From positions 382,081 to 446,080 of the forward strand of contig JAGWHB010000002.1 in NCBI GenBank assembly GCA_028867035.1: a DNA stretch of 64,000 bases, read 5' to 3'. Shown here in pieces: positions 50,147 to 59,305 of this stretch (position 1 is the first letter of the stretch; the number at the start of each line of letters is the position of its first letter). This DNA comes from Nitrososphaerota archaeon. GTDB taxonomy: Archaea > Thermoproteota > Nitrososphaeria > Nitrososphaerales > Gagatemarchaeaceae. The translations under genes and the position numbers were made by a program. Under the pieces are notes generated by a model. The model saw only the letters and a program-made list of their open reading frames with translations. It was not told where the DNA came from and made no database searches.

Positions 50147-51058
50147 TCAACCCGATGAGAAGAAAGCCCTTACCTTCTCCCCTATGACTGCGATGGCGTT
50201 CGCCTGGGCCTCCTCGGTCTGGCCGCCGATGTGAGGAGTCAGTATGGTGTTCGGAGCGGTGAGGATCGCCCCTGCAGGAGGCTCTTTCTCGAAGACATCC
50301 AATGCCGCACCGCCGACGCGGCCATCCTTCAGGGCGGCGGCGAGCGCTTCCTCGTCCACCACTCCTCCCCGCGAGGTGTTGATCAGGCAGGACCCCTTCT
50401 TCATGTGGGACAGCCTGGCAGCCCCGACCATGTGGGCTGTCTCCGGTGTCATGGGGACGTGCAGGGTGATGTAGTCTGAGGAGGAGAACAGCTCGTCGAG
50501 CGTGACGACCCTCGCCCGCAGCTCGGTCAGGACCTCGTCAGGAATCGTGATGACGTCGTACACCAGCACAGACATCCCAAGGGTTCTTGCTATCTCCGCT
50601 ATGCGGCGTCCGATCCTCCCCAAGCCCACCAGCCCTAGCACCCTTCCCTTCAGTTCCCTTCCCATCAGGGAGTTCTTTTCCCACTTGCCGGACTTCGTGC
50701 CGACGTCCGCTTCCACCAGTCTCCTGCTGAGGGCCAGCATCAGCAGCACCACGTGCTCGGCGACCCCCTCGACAAGCGACTCGGGGCTGTTGACGACTGT
50801 GACCCCCTTGGCCTTCGCGTAGTCCACGTCGACGTTGTCCAACCCGGTCCCCGGCCTGGCGACTAGCTTCAGCTTGGTTGCCCTGTCCAGAACCTCGCGG
50901 TCGATCCTCGTCCGGCTGCGGATGATGAAAGCATCGTAGCCTCCGGCGACCGAAAGCAGCTCTTCTCTTGTTATGGTCGGCCTGTAGTCGACCGCGATCG
51001 CAGGTCCGAGGGACAATCTTTCAACTTCGACGTGATCGCAGATGAGGACCTTGACCAA
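50147..51058 (-). CDS. serA: D-3-phosphoglycerate dehydrogenase-like 2-hydroxyacid dehydrogenase
   Basis: First step of serine synthesis if true SerA. The Rossmann motif GLVGLGRIGRRIA is at about residue 145, with catalytic Arg in NTSRGGVVDE, Glu in DVFEKEP and His in TPHIGGQT. At about 303 aa it lacks the regulatory ACT domain, like some archaeal SerA. TTG 51058 is chosen from the family start (VKVLICDHV). It is overlapped for 88 nt by the upstream flavoprotein gene. Confidence 0.85.
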   Translation of the reverse strand: MVKVLICDHVEVERLSLGPAIAVDYRPTITREELLSVAGGYDAFIIRSRTRIDREVLDRATKLKLVARPGTGLDNVDVDYAKAKGVTVVNSPESLVEGVAEHVVLLMLALSRRLVEADVGTKSGKWEKNSLMGRELKGRVLGLVGLGRIGRRIAEIARTLGMSVLVYDVITIPDEVLTELRARVVTLDELFSSSDYITLHVPMTPETAHMVGAARLSHMKKGSCLINTSRGGVVDEEALAAALKDGRVGGAALDVFEKEPPAGAILTAPNTILTPHIGGQTEEAQANAIAVIGEKVRAFFSSG

Positions 51059-52281
51059 GAGCGGAGACCCAGCCTCGCGGTGTCTGAAATCAGCGATATA
51101 TCGCTTGAACTTGACACCCCTCCATAGGAAACGGTCCTGAGGCTCTCCGAGCCGGATGCGAAGTTGGGAATCGTGATGGGAAACGAGGTTCCTGGCCCTA
51201 TGGCCTCGATTCCCATGATCCTGCCAGTGCGGCGCTCGTAGACGATGGTGCAGGCGGAGTAGCGGTCCCATCTGTGACTGACTGCCTGCAGGTCCAGACC
51301 CAGAGACTTCGCGGATCCGACCCCCACGCCTGCCTTGAGCCATCTAAGGCCGAACAGGCGGTGTTCGACCGACCTGACCGGGCTCGCGCGGAGATCCCCG
51401 CCGGCTGAATTGGCGCCCGCTATCCTCCCTGTCATCGCCGCTTCTCCCTCAAGGGAGGAACAAGGGGGGAGGCCGTGCTCGATCTCCGCGCATCCTCCCG
51501 ATGCCAGGACTCCAGACACCCCAGTCCTCATACGGGAGTCCACGAGAATCCCACCGTGGGGACCGGTCCTCCCCTGGAAGGGCGAAGTCGAAGGTATCCT
51601 GCGTGGGACGAAGACCAAAGAGTCGCAGGATATCACGCTCCCGTCGACGACGGCCCCCTCCACCGAGCCCTGGCCCACGGCCCTGGATACGCTCCCCTTC
51701 GAAATCACGATCCCCTTTTCTGAGGCGGAGTCGGAGAGGACCGCCCACACCGGCGGGGTGGGCTCCCCGTACGACCAATAGGAAGCGGAGAGGCTGACAC
51801 TCCTCGCTGAACCCACAAGGCGCTCGGCGACCGCCAGCCCACGAACCCCTTCGCCCCACACCACGGAGCTGTCCATGGATCCCAGGGCCCTGCCGAGCTC
51901 GGCGTATCTCTCGGCTCCGTCCAGGACGGTGACCCCTCGCTTTCTGTGCCCCGGGAAGAACCTCTGCTCGAAGTTGCACCCGGTCGCGAGTACGACGACA
52001 TCCGAGCTCAAACGAAGGCCGCGTGCAGTCTTCACGAATCCGGGGCCAACGAGCCTGGCAACCTCCCCAAGGATCTCAGTGCTAGACGCAGTCCCCCTCG
52101 AGGCAGGCGGGATGATATGGGCTGAGCTCCCCGGACTCGAAATCAGGTCGGGCCAAGACCTCCAGGGAATGATATGTGCCTCCGACCTCTCGAGGACGGT
52201 GACGTCCTGCCCACAAAGAATAGCCTCCCTCGCGGCCTCGTGCCCCGCGGTCCCTCCACCTATGACGCAGACCTTCGCCAT
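50971..52281 (-). CDS. FAD-dependent pyridine nucleotide oxidoreductase-like protein
   Basis: 436 aa beginning MAKVCVIGGGTAGHEAA, a classic FAD motif. A second dinucleotide region is weak, and a GVLASGGCAEIEHG segment marks the FAD-binding C-terminal part. There is no redox CxxC pair. The last ~30 residues are unusually Ser/Arg-rich and overlap serA for 88 nt, which may signal a frameshift or an imprecise C-terminus. The substrate is unknown. Confidence 0.72.
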   Translation of the reverse strand: MAKVCVIGGGTAGHEAAREAILCGQDVTVLERSEAHIIPWRSWPDLISSPGSSAHIIPPASRGTASSTEILGEVARLVGPGFVKTARGLRLSSDVVVLATGCNFEQRFFPGHRKRGVTVLDGAERYAELGRALGSMDSSVVWGEGVRGLAVAERLVGSARSVSLSASYWSYGEPTPPVWAVLSDSASEKGIVISKGSVSRAVGQGSVEGAVVDGSVISCDSLVFVPRRIPSTSPFQGRTGPHGGILVDSRMRTGVSGVLASGGCAEIEHGLPPCSSLEGEAAMTGRIAGANSAGGDLRASPVRSVEHRLFGLRWLKAGVGVGSAKSLGLDLQAVSHRWDRYSACTIVYERRTGRIMGIEAIGPGTSFPITIPNFASGSESLRTVSYGGVSSSSDISLISDTARLGLRSWSRSSSAITSKLKDCPSDLRSRSTTGRP

Positions 52282-52304
52282 GATGATCCGTGCCCCTTAG
52301 ATGG

Positions 52305-52310
52305 TTATAA
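52305..52310 (+). promoter_or_regulatory. TATA box of the YchF-like GTPase gene
   Basis: TTATAA centred 26 nt upstream of the ATG at 52334, again the leaderless spacing. This supports the inner ATG over the longer open frame at 52301. Confidence 0.55.
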
Positions 52311-52333
52311 CGGGCGGCTCTTCCGGCCGGCCG

Positions 52334-53539
52334 ATGCTGGTGGGGGTCGTCGGCAAACCTAATGTCGGGAAGTCGACTTTCTTCGCGGCCGCGACCCTGA
52401 AGGACGTCCCCATCGCCGACTACCCGTTCACCACAATCAAGGCGAATGTGGGCATAGCCCACATCGTCACCGAGTGCGTCCACGGTGAGATGGGAGTCAA
52501 AGATACGCCGAGGAACTCGATCTGCGTGAACGGGAAGCGGCTGATCCCTGTCAAGATCGTCGACGTGGCGGGCTTGGTCGAAGGGGCGTCGGCGGGGAAG
52601 GGACTCGGAAACCAGTTCCTGGACGACCTTAGACAGGCGGACGCTTTGATCCAGGTGGTGGACGCGTCAGGTTCAACGGACCTCGAAGGGAGGAAGGTCC
52701 CAGCCGGTACACATGACCCTCTGCGGGACATCGAAATGGTGGAGCACGAGTTCGACCTCTGGATGTTCGGGATCTTGAAGAGAGACTGGGAGAAAGCAAC
52801 GAGGTCCCTGGAGCAGGCAGGAGGGAAGATAGTGGAGCACCTCGCCGAAAGGCTCTCGGGGCTCTCCGTGACATTTGCAGACGTCGAACAGGTACTCCTC
52901 CGGCTCCGCTTCAGGACTGAGAAGCCAAGTCAGTGGACCGACGATCAGATCATGCAACTCGTCGTGGAGACGAGGAAGCTGACCAAGCCGTCCCTCCTGG
53001 CAGCGAACAAAGCCGACCTGCCCACGTCTCCCCCCAACATCCGGCGACTGAAGGACACAGGAAGGGAAGTCATACCTTGCGCTTCCGAAGCGGAGCTCCT
53101 CCTGCGAAGGGCGGCTGAACATGGGCTGGTGGGCTACACGCCCGGAGACCCGAAGTTCTCAGTTCGTGAGGAACAGAAGCTTTCCGCCCCCCAGGCCAAC
53201 GCGCTCAGACTGGTTGACGAAAGGGTCATGAAAGTCTTCGGGGGGACAGGGGTGCAGGACGCGGTCAACAGGGCCTTCTTCGACCTGCTGAAGGCGATAG
53301 TCGTCTTTCCGGTGGAGGATGAGACAAAGCTGACCGACAGAGAGGGACGAGTCCTTCCGGACGCCTTCGTCCTGAAGGGAGGCGCGACAGCCCTCGACCT
53401 CGCCCGGACTGTGCACAGCGAGCTCGCTGAGGGCTTCCTCTACGCCGTCGACGCAAGGACAGGCATGCGGCTGGCTGCAGACCACGTCCTGAAGAACAGA
53501 GACATCGTCAAGATTGTGTCAAGCGGCAAGAGGGGCTAG
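52334..53539 (+). CDS. YchF/OLA1-like translation-associated GTPase
   Basis: About 401 aa Obg-family P-loop GTPase/ATPase: G1 GKPNVGKST, G3 DVAGLVEGA, G4-like NKADL, and a C-terminal TGS-type domain (DAFVLKGGATALDLARTVH). Family members bind ribosomes. ATG 52334 is chosen from the TATA position and the family start. It overlaps the convergent eS1 gene by 21 nt. Confidence 0.92.
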   Translation: MLVGVVGKPNVGKSTFFAAATLKDVPIADYPFTTIKANVGIAHIVTECVHGEMGVKDTPRNSICVNGKRLIPVKIVDVAGLVEGASAGKGLGNQFLDDLRQADALIQVVDASGSTDLEGRKVPAGTHDPLRDIEMVEHEFDLWMFGILKRDWEKATRSLEQAGGKIVEHLAERLSGLSVTFADVEQVLLRLRFRTEKPSQWTDDQIMQLVVETRKLTKPSLLAANKADLPTSPPNIRRLKDTGREVIPCASEAELLLRRAAEHGLVGYTPGDPKFSVREEQKLSAPQANALRLVDERVMKVFGGTGVQDAVNRAFFDLLKAIVVFPVEDETKLTDREGRVLPDAFVLKGGATALDLARTVHSELAEGFLYAVDARTGMRLAADHVLKNRDIVKIVSSGKRG

Positions 53540-54142
53540 CTGCTCGGCCTTCTTTGCCTCCGGCCTGGAGATCAGCTTGCTCTTTCTGACGCCCACGTGC
53601 CTGAGGTGCGTGACCTTCTTCGCCTCGTTGTAGACGTCAGAAGCGACCTTCTGTAGCACGAGCTCCTGGGCGAATCCTTCGTAGCTCATGCCCGACGCCT
53701 TCTCCGAAATGACCTTGTCCATGATAAGCCTAAGGTCGTGCTTCTTCGAGCTGTTCATCTTCCCCTGGGACAGGGCAGTGCAGTACACCCTGACCACATA
53801 GCCGTCCTTCGTGGTGTAGTCGTGTATGAAGTCAGACATCGAGGAGCCCCTCCGTATGAGGCTCCTGAGGAACTCCCTGGAATACTCATGCCCTTTGAAC
53901 ACGGTGTAGGCGGTCTCTCCCTCCACCCTGTCGATCTGGAAGAAAAGCTTGAACGCGTAGTGCTGGGGGTCCTGCTTCAGGATGTCGTAGAGTGTCGTCT
54001 CGATGACCCTGCCCTCCGGTTTCAGGACGTCGGTAAGGGGGACCCTGGCGATGGGAGCATTGCCGAAAGAAGGAGAAGCTGTGACAGTGACCCACGTCTT
54101 CAGCTTCCACTTGTCCCTCACCTTCGCAGCTTTCTTCGGCAA
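53519..54142 (-). CDS. rps3ae: Small-subunit ribosomal protein eS1 (S3Ae)
   Basis: Archaeal/eukaryotic 30S platform protein, 207 aa, with DKWKLKTWVTVTASPSFG at the N-terminus and FKLFFQIDRVEG ... HEYSREFLRSLIRRG in the core. It is last in the KEOPS/SerRS operon, 34 nt after serS. Confidence 0.95.
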   Translation of the reverse strand: MPKKAAKVRDKWKLKTWVTVTASPSFGNAPIARVPLTDVLKPEGRVIETTLYDILKQDPQHYAFKLFFQIDRVEGETAYTVFKGHEYSREFLRSLIRRGSSMSDFIHDYTTKDGYVVRVYCTALSQGKMNSSKKHDLRLIMDKVISEKASGMSYEGFAQELVLQKVASDVYNEAKKVTHLRHVGVRKSKLISRPEAKKAEQLAPLAA

Positions 54143-54176
54143 ACGAAACCGCCCCGTTCCCTTCGCGCTTATAACT

Positions 54177-55457
54177 TCAGCGTCTTTGAAGTCGGTCTAT
54201 CTTCCCCATGTAACGGGCGAGAACCTTCGGGATCTTGACAGTCCCGTCCTTCTGCTGGAAGTTCTCCACGAGAGCCACCAGGGTCCGGGTGACGACTGCG
54301 CTGGAGTTCAGGGTGTGCACCAGGGTGGTCGGGTCGCTCTGCTTCTGCCTGTACCTGATGGCGAGGCGCCTGGCTTGATAGTCGGTGACGTTGCTGGCCG
54401 AAGCCATCTCCCTGTACTTGCCCTGGCCCGGCAGCCAGGCCTCCAGGTCGTAGGTCTTGGCAGACATGAACCCGGTGTCACCGCTGCAGAGGGCGATCAC
54501 GCGGTGTGGAATCCCCAGCTCCTGGTAGATCTTCTCGGCGTTCCCGATCAGCTCTTCGTGGATCCTCCAACTGTCCTCGGGCCGGGAGAAGACCACCTGC
54601 TCGACCTTGTAGAACTGGTGCACGCGGAAAATCCCCTTGGTGTCCTTGCCGTGGGCTCCGGCTTCGACCCTGAAGCACGGGCTGAAGCCGCTGTACCTTA
54701 TGGGGAGCTGAGATGCGTCCAGGATCTCGTCGCTGTGCATCGACACGAGAGGGTGCTCTGACGTGGCGATGAGGTGGAGGTCCTCCCCCTCGACCTTGTA
54801 TATCACGGGTCCGAAGTCGTCGATGTTGACGACCCCTTCGTAATGGGCGCGGTTGAGCATGAAGGGAGGCTCCACGGCTGTGAATCCCTTTTCCCGGAGG
54901 AAGTCAAGCGCGAACTGCATCAGAGCCTGCTCCAGTTTGACCGCGTCCCCCTTCAGATAGAAGAAGCGGGCCCCAGCGACCTTGGCCCCTCTTTCTACGT
55001 CCACCATGCCGAGACCGGCCAGGATGTCGATGTGGTTCTTGGGCACGAAGCCGAAGTCAGGGTGCCTGCCCCAGGTTCTTACTGTCACGCTCTCTGTCTC
55101 GTCCTTTCCTTGGGGGACCGACTCGTGAAGGATGTTGGGGAGGCTCATGAGTATCTTGGTGAGCCTGGCGTTCTTTTCGTCAGCCTTCGCGTCGAGCTCT
55201 TTGATCTTCTGAGGGATACCCTTGACCTCCGCGAGTTTGTCTTCAATCGGCGCCCCCTTCTTCTTCAGGGCTGCCACCTCCCCGGTGAGCTCGTTCTGCC
55301 TGTGCCTCAGCCTGTCGACCTCGGTCTTGAGCTTCCTCCACTCTGCGTCTGCTGCGGCGGCTTCGTCGACAAGGGGCACCTTGTCTTCGGCTCCCCTCAG
55401 CCTTAGGCTGGCCACTATCGCCTTTGGGTTCTCCCTCACCAGCTTGATATCCATCAT
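54177..55457 (-). CDS. serS: Seryl-tRNA synthetase
   Basis: Charges tRNA-Ser. The N-terminal coiled-coil arm covers about residues 30-105 and recognises the long variable arm of class II tRNA. Class II catalytic motifs include FRVEAGAHGKDTKGIFRVHQFYKVE split across motif 2, and motif 3 near TLNSSAVVTRTLVAL. ATG 55457 or 55454 begins the family start MDIKLVRENP; an upstream frame to 55535 overlaps Pcc1. Confidence 0.95.
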   Translation of the reverse strand: MMDIKLVRENPKAIVASLRLRGAEDKVPLVDEAAAADAEWRKLKTEVDRLRHRQNELTGEVAALKKKGAPIEDKLAEVKGIPQKIKELDAKADEKNARLTKILMSLPNILHESVPQGKDETESVTVRTWGRHPDFGFVPKNHIDILAGLGMVDVERGAKVAGARFFYLKGDAVKLEQALMQFALDFLREKGFTAVEPPFMLNRAHYEGVVNIDDFGPVIYKVEGEDLHLIATSEHPLVSMHSDEILDASQLPIRYSGFSPCFRVEAGAHGKDTKGIFRVHQFYKVEQVVFSRPEDSWRIHEELIGNAEKIYQELGIPHRVIALCSGDTGFMSAKTYDLEAWLPGQGKYREMASASNVTDYQARRLAIRYRQKQSDPTTLVHTLNSSAVVTRTLVALVENFQQKDGTVKIPKVLARYMGKIDRLQRR

Positions 55458-55464
55458 TCGTTTC

Positions 55465-55734
55465 TCACGCCCTGTGGCCCCTGGCATCCTTGCTTTGCGA
55501 TAAAAGCCATACCTCCTGAAACAGTGCGACGTCACGTAGGATTGCGAGAGCAGTCGAGAGGACGGACGTAGGAGACCCGGATTCTATCTTGAACTCAAGG
55601 CCCCTGCCAGCACCGGCCATGGACAGCTTCATCCCCTGGGGCGCACCTTCGTTGTCGGGGGTCAGGACAGAGGCTAGCTTCTTCCTTACGGTGGCGTCGG
55701 AGCAGCCCACCATCAGTTGGACCGTCGTCTTCAT
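55465..55734 (-). CDS. pcc1: KEOPS complex subunit Pcc1-like
   Basis: 89-aa protein with the Pcc1 pattern: two strands, a long helix with SVLSTALAILRDVALFQEV, and LEFKIESGSPTS before it. Pcc1 dimerises and activates Kae1 during t6A tRNA modification. Its ATG overlaps the stop of the DHH gene (ATGA). Presence of Kae1 and Bud32 in the same operon supports the call. Confidence 0.78.
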   Translation of the reverse strand: MKTTVQLMVGCSDATVRKKLASVLTPDNEGAPQGMKLSMAGAGRGLEFKIESGSPTSVLSTALAILRDVALFQEVWLLSQSKDARGHRA

Positions 55735-57137
55735 TCGGACACTCTGGCCATGACTGCCTGCGAGAACGTATCGACCTTGGATGACGGGATCTTGGCTCCT
55801 GCCGCCATTGCGTGCCCGCCCCCGACCCCTTCGACGGCCTCTGCAGCTTCGCGTATAATCAAACCCAAGTTGACTGTCCCTTCGAAGGAGTCCCCCACCC
55901 TGGAGGAGATCTTGAAGCCAGAATCCCGGCTGGTGGCCCTCCCGACGACCACTTTGTCCTTGAACTCCGGGGAAGATGTCAGTATGGATATGACGGGGCC
56001 GAGGAGCTTCTCGTCCACCAGCCCCTCCCCGTTCACCAGCACAAGCCTGCCGTGCTGCTCGATCCTCGAGGGCTCTGAGGTGAGCCCGTCCAAAGCCCTG
56101 TTGATCCCAGACCTGTACTCCGACAGCGTCTTCATGGCGTCCTTGAGCGACTGGGACCTGTCGCCAAGACAGACCGACACTCCGATCCCGGCCGCGCCCA
56201 TCCTTCCACACGAGTTCAGGAGGGTCCCGAACTCCCTCGCGTCCCTCAGGGGTGTGAACGCGTCCTCGAATTGGAGGGTGTAGACCTCGCCCACAAGGCT
56301 CGCGAGAGCGTCGGTGGCGCCCTGTTCCATGCCGAGGGTCCTGGCTATCAGTTCGGTCAGATTCTTCTTTTCGTCAGGCGTGAGGGAGGAGATCGTCCTC
56401 CATGTGCCGGCGTCCTTCAGCGCGAAGCCTGACTGATGGAGGATCGCGAGGACGGAGTCCTTGCTCCCGGTCAGTCCCTTCAGGAAAGGGGTGGATGTCA
56501 GCGCTATCGACTCGTGGATGGGTCTCGTCTCCCTCCCAGTGAACATCAGGTCCTTCGACGCCGTCAGCAGACCCCGAGACTGTGCGGCTTCGAGGGCAGC
56601 CCTGTTGAGGCCGGTCAGGGACCTCCCCGGGCCCGAATCCTGCCTGTCGGCCAGGGCGCCGACCACGGCCAGGGGGGACAGGTCGTCGTTCGTGGGGTCG
56701 AGGGCCACGGCGAAGAAATATGCCATTGCTGAAGAGCATGCTTCTGTCCCGCCGTCGAACCCGAAGGCCCAGGCGTTGACGACCGACCTGTTTGCCCTGT
56801 CCTCCTCCGAGATTTGGTGGTGGTCTATGACCAGGTACCTCTTGCCGAGCGCAGACTCGAGTTCTTGGATAAGGGTGGAGGCGAGGTCGGTGAAGATGAC
56901 GAAATCGTAGCTCTGCGACCCGATCTCGGCGATCGCTCCGGGGTCGAGGTCCGGGACTGTCCTCAGGGTCACGTTGGCTCCCTTGCGCATGAGGGAAGAG
57001 AAGACTATGGAGCCGCTGCAGAGACCGTCGGCATCGATGTGAGTGACGACGAGCATCCTCTTCCCGCTGCGAGCTATCCCCATGATATCGGGGGAGAGGC
57101 CTCCGTATCTTGCAATCAGGCCCTCGAGGTCGGCCAC
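55731..57137 (-). CDS. DHH-family phosphoesterase, archaeal RecJ/GAN-like
   Basis: 468 aa with DHH motifs VTHIDADGLCSGS (about residue 31), FTDLAS, IDHHQIS (about 105) and the C-terminal DHHA1 motif GGGHAMAAGA (about 445). Such proteins are single-strand exonucleases, and the archaeal GAN subgroup associates with the GINS replication complex. The assignment to GAN is inference. It overlaps pcc1 by 4 nt. Confidence 0.87.
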   Translation of the reverse strand: MADLEGLIARYGGLSPDIMGIARSGKRMLVVTHIDADGLCSGSIVFSSLMRKGANVTLRTVPDLDPGAIAEIGSQSYDFVIFTDLASTLIQELESALGKRYLVIDHHQISEEDRANRSVVNAWAFGFDGGTEACSSAMAYFFAVALDPTNDDLSPLAVVGALADRQDSGPGRSLTGLNRAALEAAQSRGLLTASKDLMFTGRETRPIHESIALTSTPFLKGLTGSKDSVLAILHQSGFALKDAGTWRTISSLTPDEKKNLTELIARTLGMEQGATDALASLVGEVYTLQFEDAFTPLRDAREFGTLLNSCGRMGAAGIGVSVCLGDRSQSLKDAMKTLSEYRSGINRALDGLTSEPSRIEQHGRLVLVNGEGLVDEKLLGPVISILTSSPEFKDKVVVGRATSRDSGFKISSRVGDSFEGTVNLGLIIREAAEAVEGVGGGHAMAAGAKIPSSKVDTFSQAVMARVSE

Positions 57138-57152
57138 AGGCCCGCCTCCGGA

Positions 57153-57602
57153 TTACGCCAGCTGCGCCACTACGGCAGTGTACTTGAAGTCGCTTGGAAG
57201 GATTCCCTTCGTCTTGTAGTACTTTGACAGTCTGTAGATCTTCGCTTCGACCAGTTCAAGTGAATGAACGTTCTTCCTGTCGCTCTTGTGGGAGCCAAGG
57301 TGCTTCTGGACCCGATGGGCTCTATCGATGAGGTCCTGAAGGTCCTGGGGGAGCTTGGGGGCCGCCTTCCCTTCTGTCAAGATGGTGCCCAGCGACTTCC
57401 CCGTCAGGGGTTTGACAAGCGGCACGCCGTAGTCATCCCGGAGAGTCTGTCCGATCCTGCTTGGAGAGACGCCCTCCTTCGCAAGCTTGACGGCCACCGT
57501 GAGAGCCTCCTCTTGGGAGGTCGTCACCCAGCTGGGGGTGCTCCCACCAGGGGGCCTGGTCTGGTGAGACTTCCCGTGCCTGTGAGAGTGAATGCGAGCC
57601 AT
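57153..57602 (-). CDS. rps15: Small-subunit ribosomal protein uS15
   Basis: 30S protein, 149 aa, with the archaeal N-terminal extension (ARIHSHRHGKSHQTRPPGG) and the S15 core (HLGSHKSDRKNVHSLELVEAKI, shortened here). ATG 57602 is the family start; the longer open frame is not. It lies between bud32 and the DHH gene. Confidence 0.95.
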   Translation of the reverse strand: MARIHSHRHGKSHQTRPPGGSTPSWVTTSQEEALTVAVKLAKEGVSPSRIGQTLRDDYGVPLVKPLTGKSLGTILTEGKAAPKLPQDLQDLIDRAHRVQKHLGSHKSDRKNVHSLELVEAKIYRLSKYYKTKGILPSDFKYTAVVAQLA

Positions 57603-57666
57603 TATGGAACCGTTCAGGCAAGTCCTGAGCGTTGGGCTCATAAACATTGCCAGAGAAGTGGCGGTT

Positions 57667-58332
57667 TCATTCGACCCGGGCGTATCTTCCCCGGCGTTCA
57701 ATGCCCCGGAGCTGCCTGAGGACGGCCTTGTGTCTCGCCGGGCCGACGCCCTCGGAGTAACCACGGTAGAAAGCCTCAAGGGCGGAGCGGGCCTCCCTGT
57801 GGTGGGCGCCGATCAGAGTTTCTTTAATCAGCCTTATGTCGACGGCGTGGTCTTCGAGCCTTGGCGTACGATATGAAAGGCCGAAGTCGAGGAAGACCAG
57901 GCTGCCGTCTCTTCTGAGAACGTTGGCCGTGGTGAGGTCCCCGTGCATTATGCCCGCCGAGTGGAGGCTGGCCGCGTCCCTGCCGAACTGGAAGAACGCG
58001 CCTTCGGTTTCCTTCGCCGTCATGGAGCCGACCACGTCACGCAACCTGTCTCCGCGCACGTACTCCATGGTCAGGGTCGCACTCGGGACGTCGACGTTGT
58101 ACAGGAAGGGCGTCGCCACCCCAGCCTTCTTCGCCTGATGCATCATCTCAGCCTCCCGCAGGGTCCGCTGGCGCCTTATGGCGTCGTCGAGGACGGGCAG
58201 CCTGTAGGCAAGCGGCTTCCGCACCTTGAGCACGGCTTCCAGCCCCTGCCACCGCCCAAGTACCAAGTCGGCCTCCGCTCCCCTGTAGATGAGCTGGCCC
58301 TTCGAGTCATCTGCGCCAGGGTATGTCGACAT
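57667..58332 (-). CDS. bud32: KEOPS kinase/ATPase Bud32
   Basis: Small atypical protein kinase (221 aa) that works with Kae1 in t6A formation. Motifs are LKVRKPLAYRLPVLD (Lys), MHGDLTTANVL (catalytic loop) and FLDFGLSY (DFG). ATG 58332 overlaps the kae1 stop by 26 nt; a longer frame upstream is only kae1 shadow. Confidence 0.93.
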   Translation of the reverse strand: MSTYPGADDSKGQLIYRGAEADLVLGRWQGLEAVLKVRKPLAYRLPVLDDAIRRQRTLREAEMMHQAKKAGVATPFLYNVDVPSATLTMEYVRGDRLRDVVGSMTAKETEGAFFQFGRDAASLHSAGIMHGDLTTANVLRRDGSLVFLDFGLSYRTPRLEDHAVDIRLIKETLIGAHHREARSALEAFYRGYSEGVGPARHKAVLRQLRGIERRGRYARVE

Positions 58333-59299
58333 TGTCGAGCCTCCACGACTGCGTGACCTTCGAATCCTCGACGGGGACCTTCGTCCCCGCCCCAAAGGCG
58401 AGCATGCCAGTCCAGGCTATTTGCGCGCCGCAGTCCCCGCTGTACTCCAGGGGCGCGGCGGTCAAATGCGCCGAGTGCCTGGCCGCCATCGCCGACAGCA
58501 TGCCGGAAAGGCGCCTGTTCGCCGCCACCCCTCCTACGACCATTACCTCCTTCTTCTCTGTGAAGGCGAGGGCCCTCTCGGTGACTTCGGTGACCATGGC
58601 GAAAGCTGTCTCCTGGATGGAGTACGAGACGTCGGCGAAGGGGCTGCCGCCATCGACCAGGAGCTTGGAAGCGGTAAGGAGCCCCGAGAACGAGACGTCG
58701 TTCCCCTTGACGGAGTAGGGCAGCTTCAGGTAGGTGGTCGACTTCGAAGCCGCCTCTTCGACGGCCCTCCCACAGGGGGAGGAAAGCCCGTGGTGCCTTC
58801 CGAACTGGTCGAGGAGCTGGCCGAGGGTGAGGTCCAGCGACTCGCCGAGCACGCGCCAGCGCCCCCCGGAATAAGCGATGACCATCGTATGGCCCCCGGA
58901 GACGAGCAGGACGATGGGGTCCCTCGCCCCGGTCAGAAGGCAGCCCAGCTCGATGTGGCCGATGGCGTGGTTGACTGGGATCAGAGGTATCCCAAGGGAA
59001 GTCGCGAGGGTCCTGGCCACCACCGCCCCCGCCCTGAGACACGGGCCGAGGCCTGGACCCATGGCGTATGCGACCGCTTCAAGATCACCCAAGGACACCC
59101 CGGAAGCCTTGACCGCTTCTGCCAGGACCGACGGAGCTGCGGCCTGATGGCTCTGGGAAGCTTCGAAGGGGTGGATGCCGCTGCCTTCGGGGGGCCTGTA
59201 GACCGACTTCGAGTTGGAGAGTATGGCGCCTTCGGAGGACACGACGGCCACCGAGAAGGTGTGGGCCGTGCTCTCGACCCCGAGAACGTAGCGCTTCAT
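58307..59299 (-). CDS. kae1: tRNA N6-threonylcarbamoyladenosine synthase Kae1
   Basis: Catalytic KEOPS subunit, 330 aa, ASKHA fold. Iron-binding His residues are in NHAIGHIELG (about residue 110), the nucleotide loop is VSGGHTMV, and the C-terminus has GVAANRRLSGML. ATG 59299 begins VLGVESTAHTFSVAVV. Kae1 and Bud32 are separate overlapping genes here, whereas some archaea fuse them. Confidence 0.95.
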   Translation of the reverse strand: MKRYVLGVESTAHTFSVAVVSSEGAILSNSKSVYRPPEGSGIHPFEASQSHQAAAPSVLAEAVKASGVSLGDLEAVAYAMGPGLGPCLRAGAVVARTLATSLGIPLIPVNHAIGHIELGCLLTGARDPIVLLVSGGHTMVIAYSGGRWRVLGESLDLTLGQLLDQFGRHHGLSSPCGRAVEEAASKSTTYLKLPYSVKGNDVSFSGLLTASKLLVDGGSPFADVSYSIQETAFAMVTEVTERALAFTEKKEVMVVGGVAANRRLSGMLSAMAARHSAHLTAAPLEYSGDCGAQIAWTGMLAFGAGTKVPVEDSKVTQSWRLDNVDIPWRR

Positions 59300-59305
59300 C
59301 GCTGC

